A DNA stretch of 64,000 nucleotides from SFWF01 sp045537915. GTDB taxonomy: Bacteria > Bacillota > Clostridia > Oscillospirales > Acutalibacteraceae. The notes beneath the pieces were generated by a model. It worked only from the letters and a program-made list of their open reading frames with translations. It did not search any database and had not been told where the DNA came from. The stretch is taken from positions 62,001-126,000 of the forward strand of contig JAZSQK010000011.1 of the NCBI GenBank assembly GCA_045537915.1, in the 5' to 3' direction. Positions 23,948-32,351 of this stretch are shown here, piece after piece. How positions within the stretch are numbered: position 1 is the stretch's first letter; each line of letters begins with the position of its first letter. The translations under genes and the position numbers were made by a program.

Positions 23948-25564
23948 ATGGAAAAAATCTTTTTGAATTCAATAAAAAATGCAGTTAAGGAAATTAACTG
24001 TGCAATAAAGGACAATGTGACCATTTATCTCGAAAAAGGTGAATATCATATTTATCCTGAAGATGTTACACACAAAACCCTTAAGATTTCTAACTCAATG
24101 GCCGAAGCTAAATCAAAGGAGTTTAATATCAGCTACCAAAAGAATCTTGGTATTGTCATTTCGGGCAAGAAGAATGTTGTAATTGACGGAATGGGTTCAA
24201 AGCTTATATCACACTGCAAAATTATACCCTTTTATGTTTTTGAAAGTGAAAATGTAACTATCCGCAATTTCAGTTTTGATTATTTAAACCCAACTACTGC
24301 CGAGATTAAGGCGATTGAAGTAGCTAAGGATTATTATGTGTTCGAGGTTCATCCCGATGTTAAGTACCGCATTGACGATAACAAGCAGATAACCTGGTAT
24401 GGTGAGACCTTTGAATTCTACCCCGCCATACACTGCTGTCAACGTTATGTCCCTGACGATAAAATCATCGGTCAGTGGGAGGGGCCGATGATGGACAACC
24501 GTGCAAAATATGAAGAAATTGATAAAAATGTTATTAAAATTATACACAATCAAAATATTGACAACCCCTATTTCTTAAGCGTTGGCGAGTATCTGCATCT
24601 GCGTGACGGCGTGCGTGACCAGTGCGGCACCTTATTTGATGAGAGCCACAATGTTCATTTTGAAAATATGAATATGCACTATATGCACGGACTTGGAATT
24701 GTTTCTCAAAACTGTGACAGCGTTTATCTTGACAAGGTGGTCTGCGCTCCCGAAAAAAATTCGGGAAGAATTGTTTCCTGTTTTGCAGATGCCACCCATT
24801 TTTCCAACTGCAGAGGCGAAATCCGTATTACAGACTGTGTTTTTGACGGTACAAACGACGATGCTGTAAATATTCACGGCTCATATATGAAAATAATTGA
24901 GAACTGCGGCAACTACATAATCGCAAGGCATCCTCACCCGGAGACCTTTAATCTTAACATATTCAAGATTGGCGACACTATAGAGGTCAGCAACCCCGAC
25001 TATATGCTTCCCGAGGATGCTGCAACAGTAGTTTCTGCCGAGCTTATAAACCTTTACGACATAAAAATAACCTTTGACAGAACGGTTGATAAATTCAAGG
25101 AAGGCTTTGTTATCGAAAACATCTCTACCTGCCCCGAAATCTATATTTCGGGCTGTGTATCCAGAAGAATTCCCACCCGTGGCTTTCTCACCTCTTCGAG
25201 AGGAAAAATTCTTATTGAAAATAACTCCTTTTATAGCTTCCGCAGAGCTGTTGTTTTAATGGCAAATGACGCAAAGGCCTGGTGGGAAACAGGTCCCGTA
25301 AAGGATGTTGTAATAAGAAATAACAGAATCTATAACCATAGTCTGAAGCCCATTATCCAACTGCAGCCTGAAAACACTGCCTTTTGTGAGGATAGGTTTG
25401 TTCATAACAACATTGTTATAGAAAATAATGTTGCACAAGGAGAAGAAAGGGTTGCTTGGCTCTACGCAAAAAGCACCGATAACATTCTGATTAAGAACAA
25501 CACCTCTAATTTTGAACCCTTGCCTAACGAAATTAATCATTGCGGAAAAATAATAACCGAATAA
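23948..25564 (+). CDS. right-handed beta-helix protein, GH110-like (alpha-1,3-galactosidase family)
   Basis: A 538-residue protein built mostly of beta-helix repeats (NVTIRNFSFDYLNP; NVHFENMNMHYMHGLGIV; GEIRITDCVFDGTNDDAVNI). The acidic pair Asp304-Asp305 in TNDDAVNIHGSY matches the catalytic region of GH110 enzymes, which remove alpha-1,3-galactose from blood-group B and related glycans. GH110 is assigned from this motif and overall length, so another beta-helix family remains possible. The start is the ATG at 23948 with AGAGGA; there is no signal peptide, so an intracellular enzyme acting on imported oligosaccharides is implied. It has its own promoter and terminator. Confidence 0.72.
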   Translation: MEKIFLNSIKNAVKEINCAIKDNVTIYLEKGEYHIYPEDVTHKTLKISNSMAEAKSKEFNISYQKNLGIVISGKKNVVIDGMGSKLISHCKIIPFYVFESENVTIRNFSFDYLNPTTAEIKAIEVAKDYYVFEVHPDVKYRIDDNKQITWYGETFEFYPAIHCCQRYVPDDKIIGQWEGPMMDNRAKYEEIDKNVIKIIHNQNIDNPYFLSVGEYLHLRDGVRDQCGTLFDESHNVHFENMNMHYMHGLGIVSQNCDSVYLDKVVCAPEKNSGRIVSCFADATHFSNCRGEIRITDCVFDGTNDDAVNIHGSYMKIIENCGNYIIARHPHPETFNLNIFKIGDTIEVSNPDYMLPEDAATVVSAELINLYDIKITFDRTVDKFKEGFVIENISTCPEIYISGCVSRRIPTRGFLTSSRGKILIENNSFYSFRRAVVLMANDAKAWWETGPVKDVVIRNNRIYNHSLKPIIQLQPENTAFCEDRFVHNNIVIENNVAQGEERVAWLYAKSTDNILIKNNTSNFEPLPNEINHCGKIITE

Positions 25565-25571
25565 GAACTAT

Positions 25572-25604
25572 GCCGACCTTAAAAGATAAAGGTCGGCTTT
25601 GTTT
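25572..25604 (+). terminator. terminator after the beta-helix gene
   Basis: GCCGACCTT (25572-25580) pairs with AAGGTCGGC (25589-25597), followed by TTTGTTTTT. Confidence 0.85.
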
Positions 25605-25627
25605 TTAGATATTTAATTATTTTTCTC

Positions 25628-25656
25628 TTGCAATAGCGATTGAAATATAATAAAAT
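25628..25656 (+). promoter_or_regulatory. promoter of the aminotransferase gene
   Basis: TTGCAA (25628-25633), 17 bases, TAAAAT (25651-25656). Confidence 0.6.
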
Positions 25657-25690
25657 ATTAAGGTGTATCTATTTACTAGGAGGCAAACTT

Positions 25691-26971
25691 ATGACAGACT
25701 ACCGTTTCTTGTCTGCGCAGGAGCTTGAAAAAGAGTTTTGCGCAGTTAAAGAAGAATATGAAAAAATAAAAGCTTCGGGACTTTCTCTCGATATGACCAG
25801 AGGAAAACCCAGCTTTGACCAATTAGACCTCAGCGAAGGTCTGCTTGAAAATGTCGGAGGCGAAAAAGGCTATATTGCCATGAAGGGAACCGACTGCCGA
25901 AACTACGGAGGCCTTGACGGACTTGATGAACTAAAAGAGCTCTTCGGAAAGATTCTGGGAATCAACTGGGAGAATGTTATATGCGACGGAAACTCCTCCC
26001 TCAATATGATGTTTGATACAATCACTCAGGGTATGGTTTCCGGCTTTGGCGAGGGTCCTTGGATGAAGCAGGGCAATATCAAGTTCTTATGTCCTTCCCC
26101 CGGTTACGACCGACACTTCGGTATCTGCGAATACTACGGAATTGAAATGATCCCTGTAAGGTATCTCGATGACGGTCCCGATATGGATGCAGTCGAAGAA
26201 CTGGTTAAAGACCCTTTAGTCAAGGGTATGTGGTGCGTACCTAAGTATTCTAATCCTACAGGTCTTACCTACAGTGACGAGGTTGTTCGCAGAATTGCCG
26301 CACTGAAGCCTGCCGCAAAGGACTTCAGAGTCATGTGGGACAATGCTTATGTTATTCACGATCTTTATGACAAAACCGATAAGCTTCTCGGCATTTTTGA
26401 GGAATGTAAGAAGAACAATAACGAGGATCTTGTTATAATGTTTACCTCAACCTCTAAAATATCCTTCCCCGGAGCAGGAATTGCGGTTGAAGCGGCAAGT
26501 GACAATAATCTTAAAATGATAAAGGCCAGAATGAGCGCACAGACCATTGGCCCCAACAAGCTTAACCAGCTCTGCCATGCGAGAATGTTCCCGGATGAGA
26601 AAACGATACTTGCTCATATGAAGCGTCATGCCGCAGTTTTAAGGCCCAAGTTTGAAGCCTGTATTGAAAGCTTTGAAGAACAGCTTGGCGGCAAAGGCAT
26701 AGCTGAATGGACCAAACCGCAGGGCGGATATTTTATCAGCATGATGGTGCTGCCCGGCTGTGCAAAGCGTGTCGGAGAGCTATGTAAACTCGCCGGTCTT
26801 GCAATAACTAAACCCGGTGCGACCTACCCCTACGGCAAGGATCCCGATGACAGCAACCTGAGAATTGCGCCCTCTTATCCTTCGGTTAAGGATATAAAGG
26901 CTGCCGCAGATGTTCTTTGTGTAGCAGTAAAATACGCCGCTCTTGAAAAGCTTTTGGACGGTAAAAAATAA
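25691..26971 (+). CDS. PLP-dependent aminotransferase, aspartate aminotransferase type (PF12897-like)
   Basis: A 426-residue fold-type I aminotransferase. It opens with SAQELEKEFCAVKEEYEKIK and LSLDMTRGKPSFDQLDLSE, the pattern of the MocR-like Asp aminotransferase group. The PLP site follows: NYGGLDGLDELKELFG, VPKYSNPTGLTYSDE, the Asp in MWDNAYVIHDLYD, and the Schiff-base lysine in TSTSKISFPGAGIA. The C-terminal substrate Arg is in NLRIAPSYPS. AGGAGG at 25678-25683 fixes the ATG at 25691. It should move amino groups between aspartate or a similar amino acid and 2-oxoglutarate. There is no terminator before secD, but secD has its own promoter. Confidence 0.88.
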   Translation: MTDYRFLSAQELEKEFCAVKEEYEKIKASGLSLDMTRGKPSFDQLDLSEGLLENVGGEKGYIAMKGTDCRNYGGLDGLDELKELFGKILGINWENVICDGNSSLNMMFDTITQGMVSGFGEGPWMKQGNIKFLCPSPGYDRHFGICEYYGIEMIPVRYLDDGPDMDAVEELVKDPLVKGMWCVPKYSNPTGLTYSDEVVRRIAALKPAAKDFRVMWDNAYVIHDLYDKTDKLLGIFEECKKNNNEDLVIMFTSTSKISFPGAGIAVEAASDNNLKMIKARMSAQTIGPNKLNQLCHARMFPDEKTILAHMKRHAAVLRPKFEACIESFEEQLGGKGIAEWTKPQGGYFISMMVLPGCAKRVGELCKLAGLAITKPGATYPYGKDPDDSNLRIAPSYPSVKDIKAAADVLCVAVKYAALEKLLDGKK

Positions 26972-26976
26972 AGAAT

Positions 26977-27005
26977 TTGACTTTGTAATATGAAAAATAT
27001 ATAAT
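26977..27005 (+). promoter_or_regulatory. promoter of secDF
   Basis: TTGACT (26977-26982), 17 bases, TATAAT (27000-27005), just after the aminotransferase stop. Confidence 0.7.
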
Positions 27006-27037
27006 ATTATTTGTAATAACTTTTGGAGGACCTGCAA

Positions 27038-28408
27038 ATGAAAAGCAAAAAGACAGGTAAGTGGGTATTTCCCTTTCTTCTGGTTTTAATACTTCTCCTT
27101 ACCTACACTGCATTTTTCGGTGTCAGTAACTACTATGGTGACACCCGTCAGCTCTATTTAAAAGGCGCACAGGATATCCGTTGGGGTATTGATATTAGAG
27201 GCGGTGTTGAGGCGGTTTTCTCGCCTGACAAGGCCGATAAGGATATCTCTTCTCAGGATATGGCTTCGGCAAAGGCTATTATTGAAACCCGTCTGGTAAA
27301 CAATAATATTACCGACTATGAGGTCTTTACCGACGAAAACAGCCATCAGATAATCGTCCGCTTCCCCTGGACTGCAGATGAAACAGATTTTGATCCTCAG
27401 GAAGCTATTGCAGAACTTGGCGAAACCGCATTGCTTACCTTCTGCGAGGGCACAACTCAGGATACTGTTATTCTGAAGGGCGGAGAGGATGTTAAGTCGG
27501 CTACCGCAGGTGTGGACGAGCAGGGCAACTACGTTGTTTACCTCGATTTCACTTCCTCGGGAACCTCGAAGTTTGCTACCGCTACGGCAAATCTTGTCGG
27601 AAAGCAGATTTCAATCTGGATGGATGACACTATGATTTCTGCCCCCACCGTTAACACTGCTATTACAAACGGTTCGGCATACATAGACGGTATGGCAAAT
27701 GCCGAAGAGGCAGAAGACCTTGCAAACAAGATCAATGCAGGTAATCTCCCCTTTGCTCTGACGGTTGACGACTCAAAGCTTCAAATCATCTCCCCCACCC
27801 TTGGCGCAGATGCTCTTAACGTTATGCTTATTGCCGGTTCAATCGCCTTTGCAGTTGTCTGTCTGCTTATGATAGTAAGATACAGACTACCCGGCGTTAT
27901 CGCTTCGGTATCCCTGCTTGGACAGCTTGCGGCTATGATTGCTTGTATTTCTGGCTACTTTGCCGACAGCAACAGTTTTACACTTACCATTCCGGGAATT
28001 GCCGGTATCATTCTTTCAATAGGTGTGGGTGTTGACGCAAACGTTATTGCTGCAGAGCGTATCAAGGAGGAATTCCAGAAGGGTAAGACTATCGACGGCG
28101 CTATCAACGCTGGATATAAAAACAGCGTCGGCGCTATCATCGACGGAAACGTTACCATCGTTATAGTTTCCCTCGTTCTTATGGGCGCATTTGGTTCGAC
28201 CGATTCTATAATCGGAAAGCTGTTCGCTCCCCTCATGTCCCTCTTTGGCGCAACCATAACAGGTTCTATCTACTCCTTCGGTTATACACTTCTTATCGGC
28301 GTTATCTTCAACCTGCTTCTCGGCGTTCTCGCTTCAAGGTGGATGATGAAGAGTGTTTCGCAATATAAGATTTTCAGAAAGCCTGTATTATTCGGAGGTG
28401 TTAAATAA
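27038..28408 (+). CDS. secD: protein translocase subunit SecD
   Basis: A 456-residue membrane protein that, with SecF, uses the proton gradient to pull exported proteins through SecYEG. An N-terminal membrane segment (VFPFLLVLILLLTYTAFFGV) is followed by the D1 signature DIRWGIDIRGGVEAVF and a periplasmic-type domain. A C-terminal bundle of five helices carries PGIAGIILSIGVGVDANVIAAERIKEE. The ATG at 27038 has GGAGGA 7 bases upstream. The stop overlaps the secF start by one base (TAATG), so the two are translationally coupled. Confidence 0.96.
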   Translation: MKSKKTGKWVFPFLLVLILLLTYTAFFGVSNYYGDTRQLYLKGAQDIRWGIDIRGGVEAVFSPDKADKDISSQDMASAKAIIETRLVNNNITDYEVFTDENSHQIIVRFPWTADETDFDPQEAIAELGETALLTFCEGTTQDTVILKGGEDVKSATAGVDEQGNYVVYLDFTSSGTSKFATATANLVGKQISIWMDDTMISAPTVNTAITNGSAYIDGMANAEEAEDLANKINAGNLPFALTVDDSKLQIISPTLGADALNVMLIAGSIAFAVVCLLMIVRYRLPGVIASVSLLGQLAAMIACISGYFADSNSFTLTIPGIAGIILSIGVGVDANVIAAERIKEEFQKGKTIDGAINAGYKNSVGAIIDGNVTIVIVSLVLMGAFGSTDSIIGKLFAPLMSLFGATITGSIYSFGYTLLIGVIFNLLLGVLASRWMMKSVSQYKIFRKPVLFGGVK

Positions 28409-29349
28409 TGTTTAAGAAAGAAATAAATTTTAACAAGTCCTTCAAATATGTTTTAATAGGCTATGCAATTTTCTTTATTATCGGCATTATTTTCTGTGCT
28501 ATCTGGGGCGGTGTCAACCTCGACATTAACTTTAGAGGCGGCGCTAGACTCTCCTATTCGTTTGAGGGCGATCTAGATGTTGCAGCGACCGAAACCCTTA
28601 TCGAAAGCACAATTAGCAAGGATGTTACCGTAAGCGAAAACACTGGTCTTACAGGTGATTCCAAAAAACTGGTAGTAACTTTGACAGGAACCGATTCACT
28701 TGCAACCGAAGCCCAAGCGGCTCTTGAGGATGCTCTTGTAAAGCAATATCCTAATAACAAGATTGAACTTTACGACTCCAATTCGGTAAGCCCGACCATT
28801 GCAGGTTCATTCTTCCTGAAAAGCTTGGTTGCAATTTTGATTGCCGCCGTATTGGTTGTCATATATGTAGGAATCCGATTTAAGAAAATCGGCGGCGTAT
28901 CGGCCGGTCTGACCGCCTTTGCAGCCCTCTTCCTCGATGTTTTCGCAGCCTTCTTCACCTGTGCCATATTCAATCTTCAGATTGATATGAACTTTATGGC
29001 AGTTCTTCTTACCATACTCGGTTACTCACTAAACGACACCATCGTTATCTATGACCGTGTAAGAGAGGACAAATCTCTCTTCCCCGCCCTTCCCGTTGCA
29101 GACCTTGTTAACGGGGCACTCAATAAGGTTAAGGTGCGTACCATTGTGACTACAATAACGACCTTCCTTGCGGTTTGTATGATAATTATAGTATCTGAAT
29201 TCTTCGGTCTTTCTTCTCTCCGCAGCTTCGCCATTCCGATGGCAATCGGTCTTGTTTCGGGTTGTGTCTCCTCCCTTTGCGTATCAGCTCCTTTGTGGGT
29301 TATCTGGAAGAATTACACCAATTCAACAAAGAAGAATTATAAAAAATAA
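28408..29349 (+). CDS. secF: protein translocase subunit SecF
   Basis: A 313-residue partner of SecD. It begins with one membrane helix (YVLIGYAIFFIIGIIFCAIW) and the DINFRGGARLSYSFEG signature. Five C-terminal helices follow, with ILGYSLNDTIVIYDRVRED and KVRTIVTTITTFLAV. Separate SecD and SecF chains are present, whereas several Bacilli have them fused. yajC, which can associate with SecDF, lies at 34443 in the queA-tgt operon. A strong terminator follows 11 bases after the stop. Confidence 0.96.
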   Translation: MFKKEINFNKSFKYVLIGYAIFFIIGIIFCAIWGGVNLDINFRGGARLSYSFEGDLDVAATETLIESTISKDVTVSENTGLTGDSKKLVVTLTGTDSLATEAQAALEDALVKQYPNNKIELYDSNSVSPTIAGSFFLKSLVAILIAAVLVVIYVGIRFKKIGGVSAGLTAFAALFLDVFAAFFTCAIFNLQIDMNFMAVLLTILGYSLNDTIVIYDRVREDKSLFPALPVADLVNGALNKVKVRTIVTTITTFLAVCMIIIVSEFFGLSSLRSFAIPMAIGLVSGCVSSLCVSAPLWVIWKNYTNSTKKNYKK

Positions 29350-29360
29350 ATTTACAAATA

Positions 29361-29392
29361 AAAAAACCGCTATCCTACGATAGCGGTTTTTT
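29361..29392. terminator. bidirectional terminator between secF and the PqqD-like gene
   Basis: AAAAAACCGCTATC (29361-29374) pairs perfectly with GATAGCGGTTTTTT (29379-29392) around CTAC. Confidence 0.92.
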
Positions 29393-29658
29393 TATTCTTC
29401 AATAAGGTTTGCTTCTCGAAGCTTTTCTACAAATTTCGTTATTGTGTTTTCTGCCTGTTCCCTTGTTGCATCATACTCCTTTAAAAACTTCGAAACCAAG
29501 GTATTCATATCTGCGCCCTCTTGCAGCAGTTTGAATATAAACGCTCCACTGTCGTTTAATGTCAGCATTCCGTTAAAAGATTCTGTGTTCTCTTCAATAG
29601 CGATTGCCACCATCTTATCAGCAACTTCTCTCACAACAAAATTATATTTAATTTTCAT
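29392..29658 (-). CDS. PqqD-family peptide-binding protein
   Basis: An 88-residue winged-helix protein of the PqqD type. The pattern is YNFVVREVADKMVAIAIEEN, then MLTLNDSGAFIFKLLQEGAD, then VSKFLKEYDATREQAENTIT. In PQQ, lasso-peptide and sactipeptide pathways, PqqD domains bind the leader of a precursor peptide for a modifying enzyme. Here the only partner is the HPr-kinase-like protein, whose gene overlaps it by 11 bases. No radical-SAM, cyclase or obvious precursor gene is adjacent. Confidence 0.85.
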   Translation of the reverse strand: MKIKYNFVVREVADKMVAIAIEENTESFNGMLTLNDSGAFIFKLLQEGADMNTLVSKFLKEYDATREQAENTITKFVEKLREANLIEE

Positions 29659-30367
29659 ACGGTACCTCCGTTTTTAATATTTCTTCAGACGCTATTTTTG
29701 CAGAGTTTATATCTTTAGTGCAGTAGATCTTCCAGAAAGAACATTTTTTAAGCAGCTCGTCTGCCATATCGAGAATTTTTACCAGATTATTTTTATCTGA
29801 GGATAATAATGTCTGCTGCAACAGCAGTTCAACCGCTTGTTTTTTTGTCAATCGGCATATTTGGTTTTCGTCTGACCTCTCTATAAAACAAATGTCGGTA
29901 AGCGATGCACCCAGATTTTCGAAGTATCCTTCTTTTCCGCACCAGGGTGTGCCAAAGGCAAACGGTCTTCCATTTATAAAACGCACAATCGGCTTGTCGC
30001 CGTTGATTATCGTAAGCTCCTCGCCGTAAAGCTTTTTCCAGTTAAGCATATGGGTGGTTTTTCCTGTGCCCGACGGGGCGGAAAAAATTATACCCCTGTC
30101 ACGAAAGCTTACTGCGGCTCCGTGTAAAAGCAGACCGTCAAAACGGGTAAGCTCTGCGCTGAGTTTTCTAAAAAGACAAAAACTTTCTGTGTGGGCAAAG
30201 CCGTTATTAACAGGGCTGTTTTCCATTTCCTTTTTTACATCAAATGGCGAAACCGAAAGCTCTATATCAGGCTTATCAAAATCGGCGGAAAAGGCTTTAA
30301 AAAAGCGCAAAGTGCCCGTATCAGAGGCTTTTATCTCAATGTTAAGCTCTGCTATTCTGCACTTCAC
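29648..30367 (-). CDS. HPr-kinase-like P-loop protein paired with PqqD
   Basis: A 239-residue protein resembling the C-terminal kinase domain of HprK and the HprK-like kinases of some peptide (RiPP) clusters. The Walker A motif is SAPSGTGKTTHMLNW near residue 95, followed by TIINGDKPIVRFINGRPFAFGTPWCGKE. The GTPWCG stretch and LHGAAVSF are typical of this orphan family. The start is taken as GTG at 30367: GGAGAGG lies 6 bases upstream, and the promoter at 30396-30424 would place transcription start downstream of the alternative TTG at 30424. It overlaps the PqqD-like gene, so the two probably form a complex. The substrate is unknown. Confidence 0.8.
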   Translation of the reverse strand: MKCRIAELNIEIKASDTGTLRFFKAFSADFDKPDIELSVSPFDVKKEMENSPVNNGFAHTESFCLFRKLSAELTRFDGLLLHGAAVSFRDRGIIFSAPSGTGKTTHMLNWKKLYGEELTIINGDKPIVRFINGRPFAFGTPWCGKEGYFENLGASLTDICFIERSDENQICRLTKKQAVELLLQQTLLSSDKNNLVKILDMADELLKKCSFWKIYCTKDINSAKIASEEILKTEVPYEN

Positions 30368-30395
30368 ACGGGTCCTCTCCTTTTGCTTTTTGAAT

Positions 30396-30424
30396 ATTTT
30401 AACACATAATGTATATTTATACAA
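30396..30424 (-). promoter_or_regulatory. promoter of the HprK-like/PqqD pair
   Basis: On the minus strand: TTGTAT (30424-30419), 17 bases, TAAAAT (30401-30396). Confidence 0.6.
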
Positions 30425-30449
30425 GTTTTAATATTTATCCCGTTTTTAA

Positions 30450-30478
30450 TTGACAAGCGCAGCCCGTTTGGGTATAAT
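30450..30478 (+). promoter_or_regulatory. consensus sigma-A promoter of tRNA-Arg
   Basis: A perfect TTGACA (30450-30455), 17 bases, TATAAT (30473-30478), about 15 bases before the tRNA. Confidence 0.9.
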
Positions 30479-30493
30479 ATTTAAGAAATATCT

Positions 30494-30568
30494 GCCCCTT
30501 TAGTTAAATGGATATAATAAACCCCTCCTAAGGGTTAGTTGTGGGTTCGATTCCCGCAGGGGGTGCCA
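30494..30568 (+). tRNA. tRNA-Arg (anticodon CCT)
   Basis: A 75-base tRNA including an encoded CCA. The acceptor stem GCCCCTT pairs with AGGGGGT (G-U at the first pair). The anticodon stem AACCC/GGGTT encloses the loop CTCCTAA, giving anticodon CCT (reads AGG). The T arm is GTGGG-TTCGATT-CCCGC. The D arm GTTA...TAAT is normal. It is a single-copy tRNA here with a consensus promoter. Confidence 0.95.
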
Positions 30569-30690
30569 GGCTGTCTACGGTTATTGTGCATGAACATTCG
30601 TATCCGTAAATTGCAAAGATAGCGTAACCTTCATTCATGCGAAGGCGATTGTAAAGCGGGGATCAATCCCCGCCGCTATACCAAAAATAA
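30569..30690 (+). ncRNA. tRNA-like structured element downstream of tRNA-Arg
   Basis: A non-coding stretch that ends like a tRNA. ATAGCG (30619-30624) pairs with CGCTAT (30674-30679), followed by A and CCA (30681-30683). Inside are CCTTC-8-GAAGG (30628-30645) and a T-arm-like GCGGGG-ATCAAT-CCCCGC (30656-30673). There is no D arm. Upstream, TACGG/CCGTA (30576-30608) closes a 23-base loop holding GCATGAA (30588-30594), which is complementary to TTCATGC (30634-30640) in the loop of the second stem. It could be a degenerate tRNA or a small RNA cotranscribed with tRNA-Arg. Confidence 0.4.
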
Positions 30691-30719
30691 AAAGGCTTGG
30701 TTTTTAAAACCAAGCCTTT
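30691..30719. terminator. terminator hairpin (strong on the minus strand)
   Basis: AAAGGCTTGG (30691-30700) pairs with CCAAGCCTTT (30710-30719); the loop TTTTTAAAA can pair partly. On the minus strand it is followed by TTTTATTTTT, ending the SIS transcript. On the plus strand the T run is weak. Confidence 0.75.
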
Positions 30720-30799
30720 AACTATTCTATTCTTTATCGCAGTTGTGCATTGTTTTGCCTTTACCGCAAAGAAACTCCTACACCTTCAGTAAGTTTCTT

Positions 30800-31408
30800 T
30801 TAATAAAGACTCTTTTTGTTAAGGCGCTCTCCTACCGCTCCGCCCGGATGTACCAGAGCAAAGCTCTCCTTCTGGTAATCGGTCTGCTCAACTATAGCCG
30901 CCTGAAGCGCGTGGAATATCATACAAAGGGCTGTTGTGCTTGTTGTTCCCTGCATATTATATTTATCGGTCTCACGGTTGACATGCTGCTTTAAAACAAC
31001 ATCGGCAAGTTTTGCAAGGGGGGATTCAAGATTTTCGGTTATTGTGATTATTGAAACGCCCTTAGCCTTGCAGATATCTGCTATAGGGAAGAGCTCCTTT
31101 GTGCTGCCGCCACGGGATGCAAATATCATAACATCGCCCTTTTGAAGATAGCCTGTTCCTCCATGAACCGCCTCGGCGGGAGAAATGAACTTTGCAGGCT
31201 GCTCAACACAGCACATAAGATGGGCAAAATGCTGACAGATGATTCCAGAATGGCCGCAGCCCGAAGCGCCTATTCTCTCTGCGGCGCATAGAAGCTCAAC
31301 CGCCTTTGAAAAGGCTTCGTCATTAAAAAATTCTTTCATTTCATTTATACAGGCAGCCTCTATATCGTATGCTTCCTTTGCAGCCTTTAATGCAGCCTCG
31401 TTGATCAT
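30800..31408 (-). CDS. SIS-domain phosphosugar isomerase-like protein
   Basis: A 202-residue single-domain SIS protein similar to KpsF/GutQ arabinose-5-phosphate isomerases and to 6-phospho-3-hexuloisomerase. Landmarks are GASGCGHSGIICQHFAHLMC, the phosphosugar-binding loop FASRGGSTKELFPIADICKAKG, ITENLESPLAKLADVVL and the C-terminal LVHPGGAVGERL. There are no CBS domains, unlike KdsD. It lies divergent from the archaeal-type TIM and YjbQ genes, with a 213-base shared control region. The substrate is unknown. Confidence 0.82.
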   Translation of the reverse strand: MINEAALKAAKEAYDIEAACINEMKEFFNDEAFSKAVELLCAAERIGASGCGHSGIICQHFAHLMCCVEQPAKFISPAEAVHGGTGYLQKGDVMIFASRGGSTKELFPIADICKAKGVSIITITENLESPLAKLADVVLKQHVNRETDKYNMQGTTSTTALCMIFHALQAAIVEQTDYQKESFALVHPGGAVGERLNKKSLY

Positions 31409-31553
31409 ATGAAAATCTCCTTTATGCTTAATTTTTATTCTATAACTAGATAATAATCTTTTTTCTTTTGTATTGCAAGAGTATAAATTTTATAATAATA
31501 ATACCCTTTTTTGTTATAATTTGACAAATAAGACAAATTTGAGAAAAATGTGA

Positions 31554-31582
31554 TTGAATTAATATAAATTTTGAAGTATAAT
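31554..31582 (+). promoter_or_regulatory. promoter of the TIM/YjbQ pair
   Basis: TTGAAT (31554-31559), 17 bases, TATAAT (31577-31582). A minus-strand promoter for the SIS gene is probable in the AT-rich DNA before it but is less certain. Confidence 0.55.
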
Positions 31583-31621
31583 TTTACTGTAATATTATGT
31601 TTTAAGAAAGAAGGAGATTTT

Positions 31622-32323
31622 TTGGCTGATAAACGTAAGATAACAGCGCCTTTTTTTGAGATCGGTCCTAAGTCCTACCTTTACGGCGACGAGGTTCTTG
31701 ATTTAGCAAAGGCTGCTGACGCAGCTTCAAAAAAATATGGTGTAAGCATCATCTTTACTACACCTGTTGTGGACATCAGAAGGGTTAAAGAGGCAACCGA
31801 AAATATTTTCGTTTTCGCTCCTCATATGGATCCTATCTACCCAGGAAGAGGTCTTGCCGACACACTTCCCGAGTCTTTAGTAGCCGCAGGTGCAGACGGT
31901 GTTATGCTCAACCACTGCGAGAAGCCCCTCACCTTTGAGGTTTTAAAGGAAACTATTGACCGTGCAGATGAGGTTGGTCTTATTTCCATCGTTTGCGCAG
32001 ACTCTCTCGCAGATGCAAGTAAGATTGCAACCCTCAGTCCCGACATTATCGTTGCTGAGCCTTCCGAGCTTATCGGAACAGGCGTTTCGGTCGGCAAGGA
32101 ATATGTTGAGGCTGCAACAAAGTCGGTTAAGGATGTAAACTCCGATATTCTTGTTCTTACAGCAGCAGGAATTGCTAACGGCGAGGATGTTTACAACACC
32201 ATTATTGCCGGCGCAGATGCTACAGGCTCTTCCTCCGGCGTTGCAAAAGCACCCGACAGGGCTGCTATGGTCGATGAAATGATTTCTGCCGTTCGTCGTG
32301 CTTGGGACGAGCGTCATAAATAA
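31622..32323 (+). CDS. archaeal-type triosephosphate isomerase-like protein
   Basis: A 233-residue TIM-barrel protein. The TTG at 31622 is preceded by AAGGAG, and no ATG fits. It resembles the short archaeal TIMs rather than bacterial TpiA. The catalytic Lys is in GPKSYLYGDE, the His in VMLNHCEKPL and the Glu in VAEPSELIGTG. The phosphate loop is AAGIANGEDV with SSSGVAKAPD. All catalytic residues are kept, so an isomerase acting on triose- or tetrose-phosphates is likely. The gene is followed after 28 bases by the YjbQ gene and diverges from a SIS gene, which suggests a special phosphosugar route rather than glycolysis. Confidence 0.85.
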   Translation: MADKRKITAPFFEIGPKSYLYGDEVLDLAKAADAASKKYGVSIIFTTPVVDIRRVKEATENIFVFAPHMDPIYPGRGLADTLPESLVAAGADGVMLNHCEKPLTFEVLKETIDRADEVGLISIVCADSLADASKIATLSPDIIVAEPSELIGTGVSVGKEYVEAATKSVKDVNSDILVLTAAGIANGEDVYNTIIAGADATGSSSGVAKAPDRAAMVDEMISAVRRAWDERHK

Positions 32324-32351
32324 GTGAAAAATTTTTTGGAGGTATACAAAA

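Noticed and set aside
30494..30568. tRNA-Arg as an integration site of a mobile element
   Set aside because: No integrase, phage gene or repeated tRNA 3' end was found nearby.
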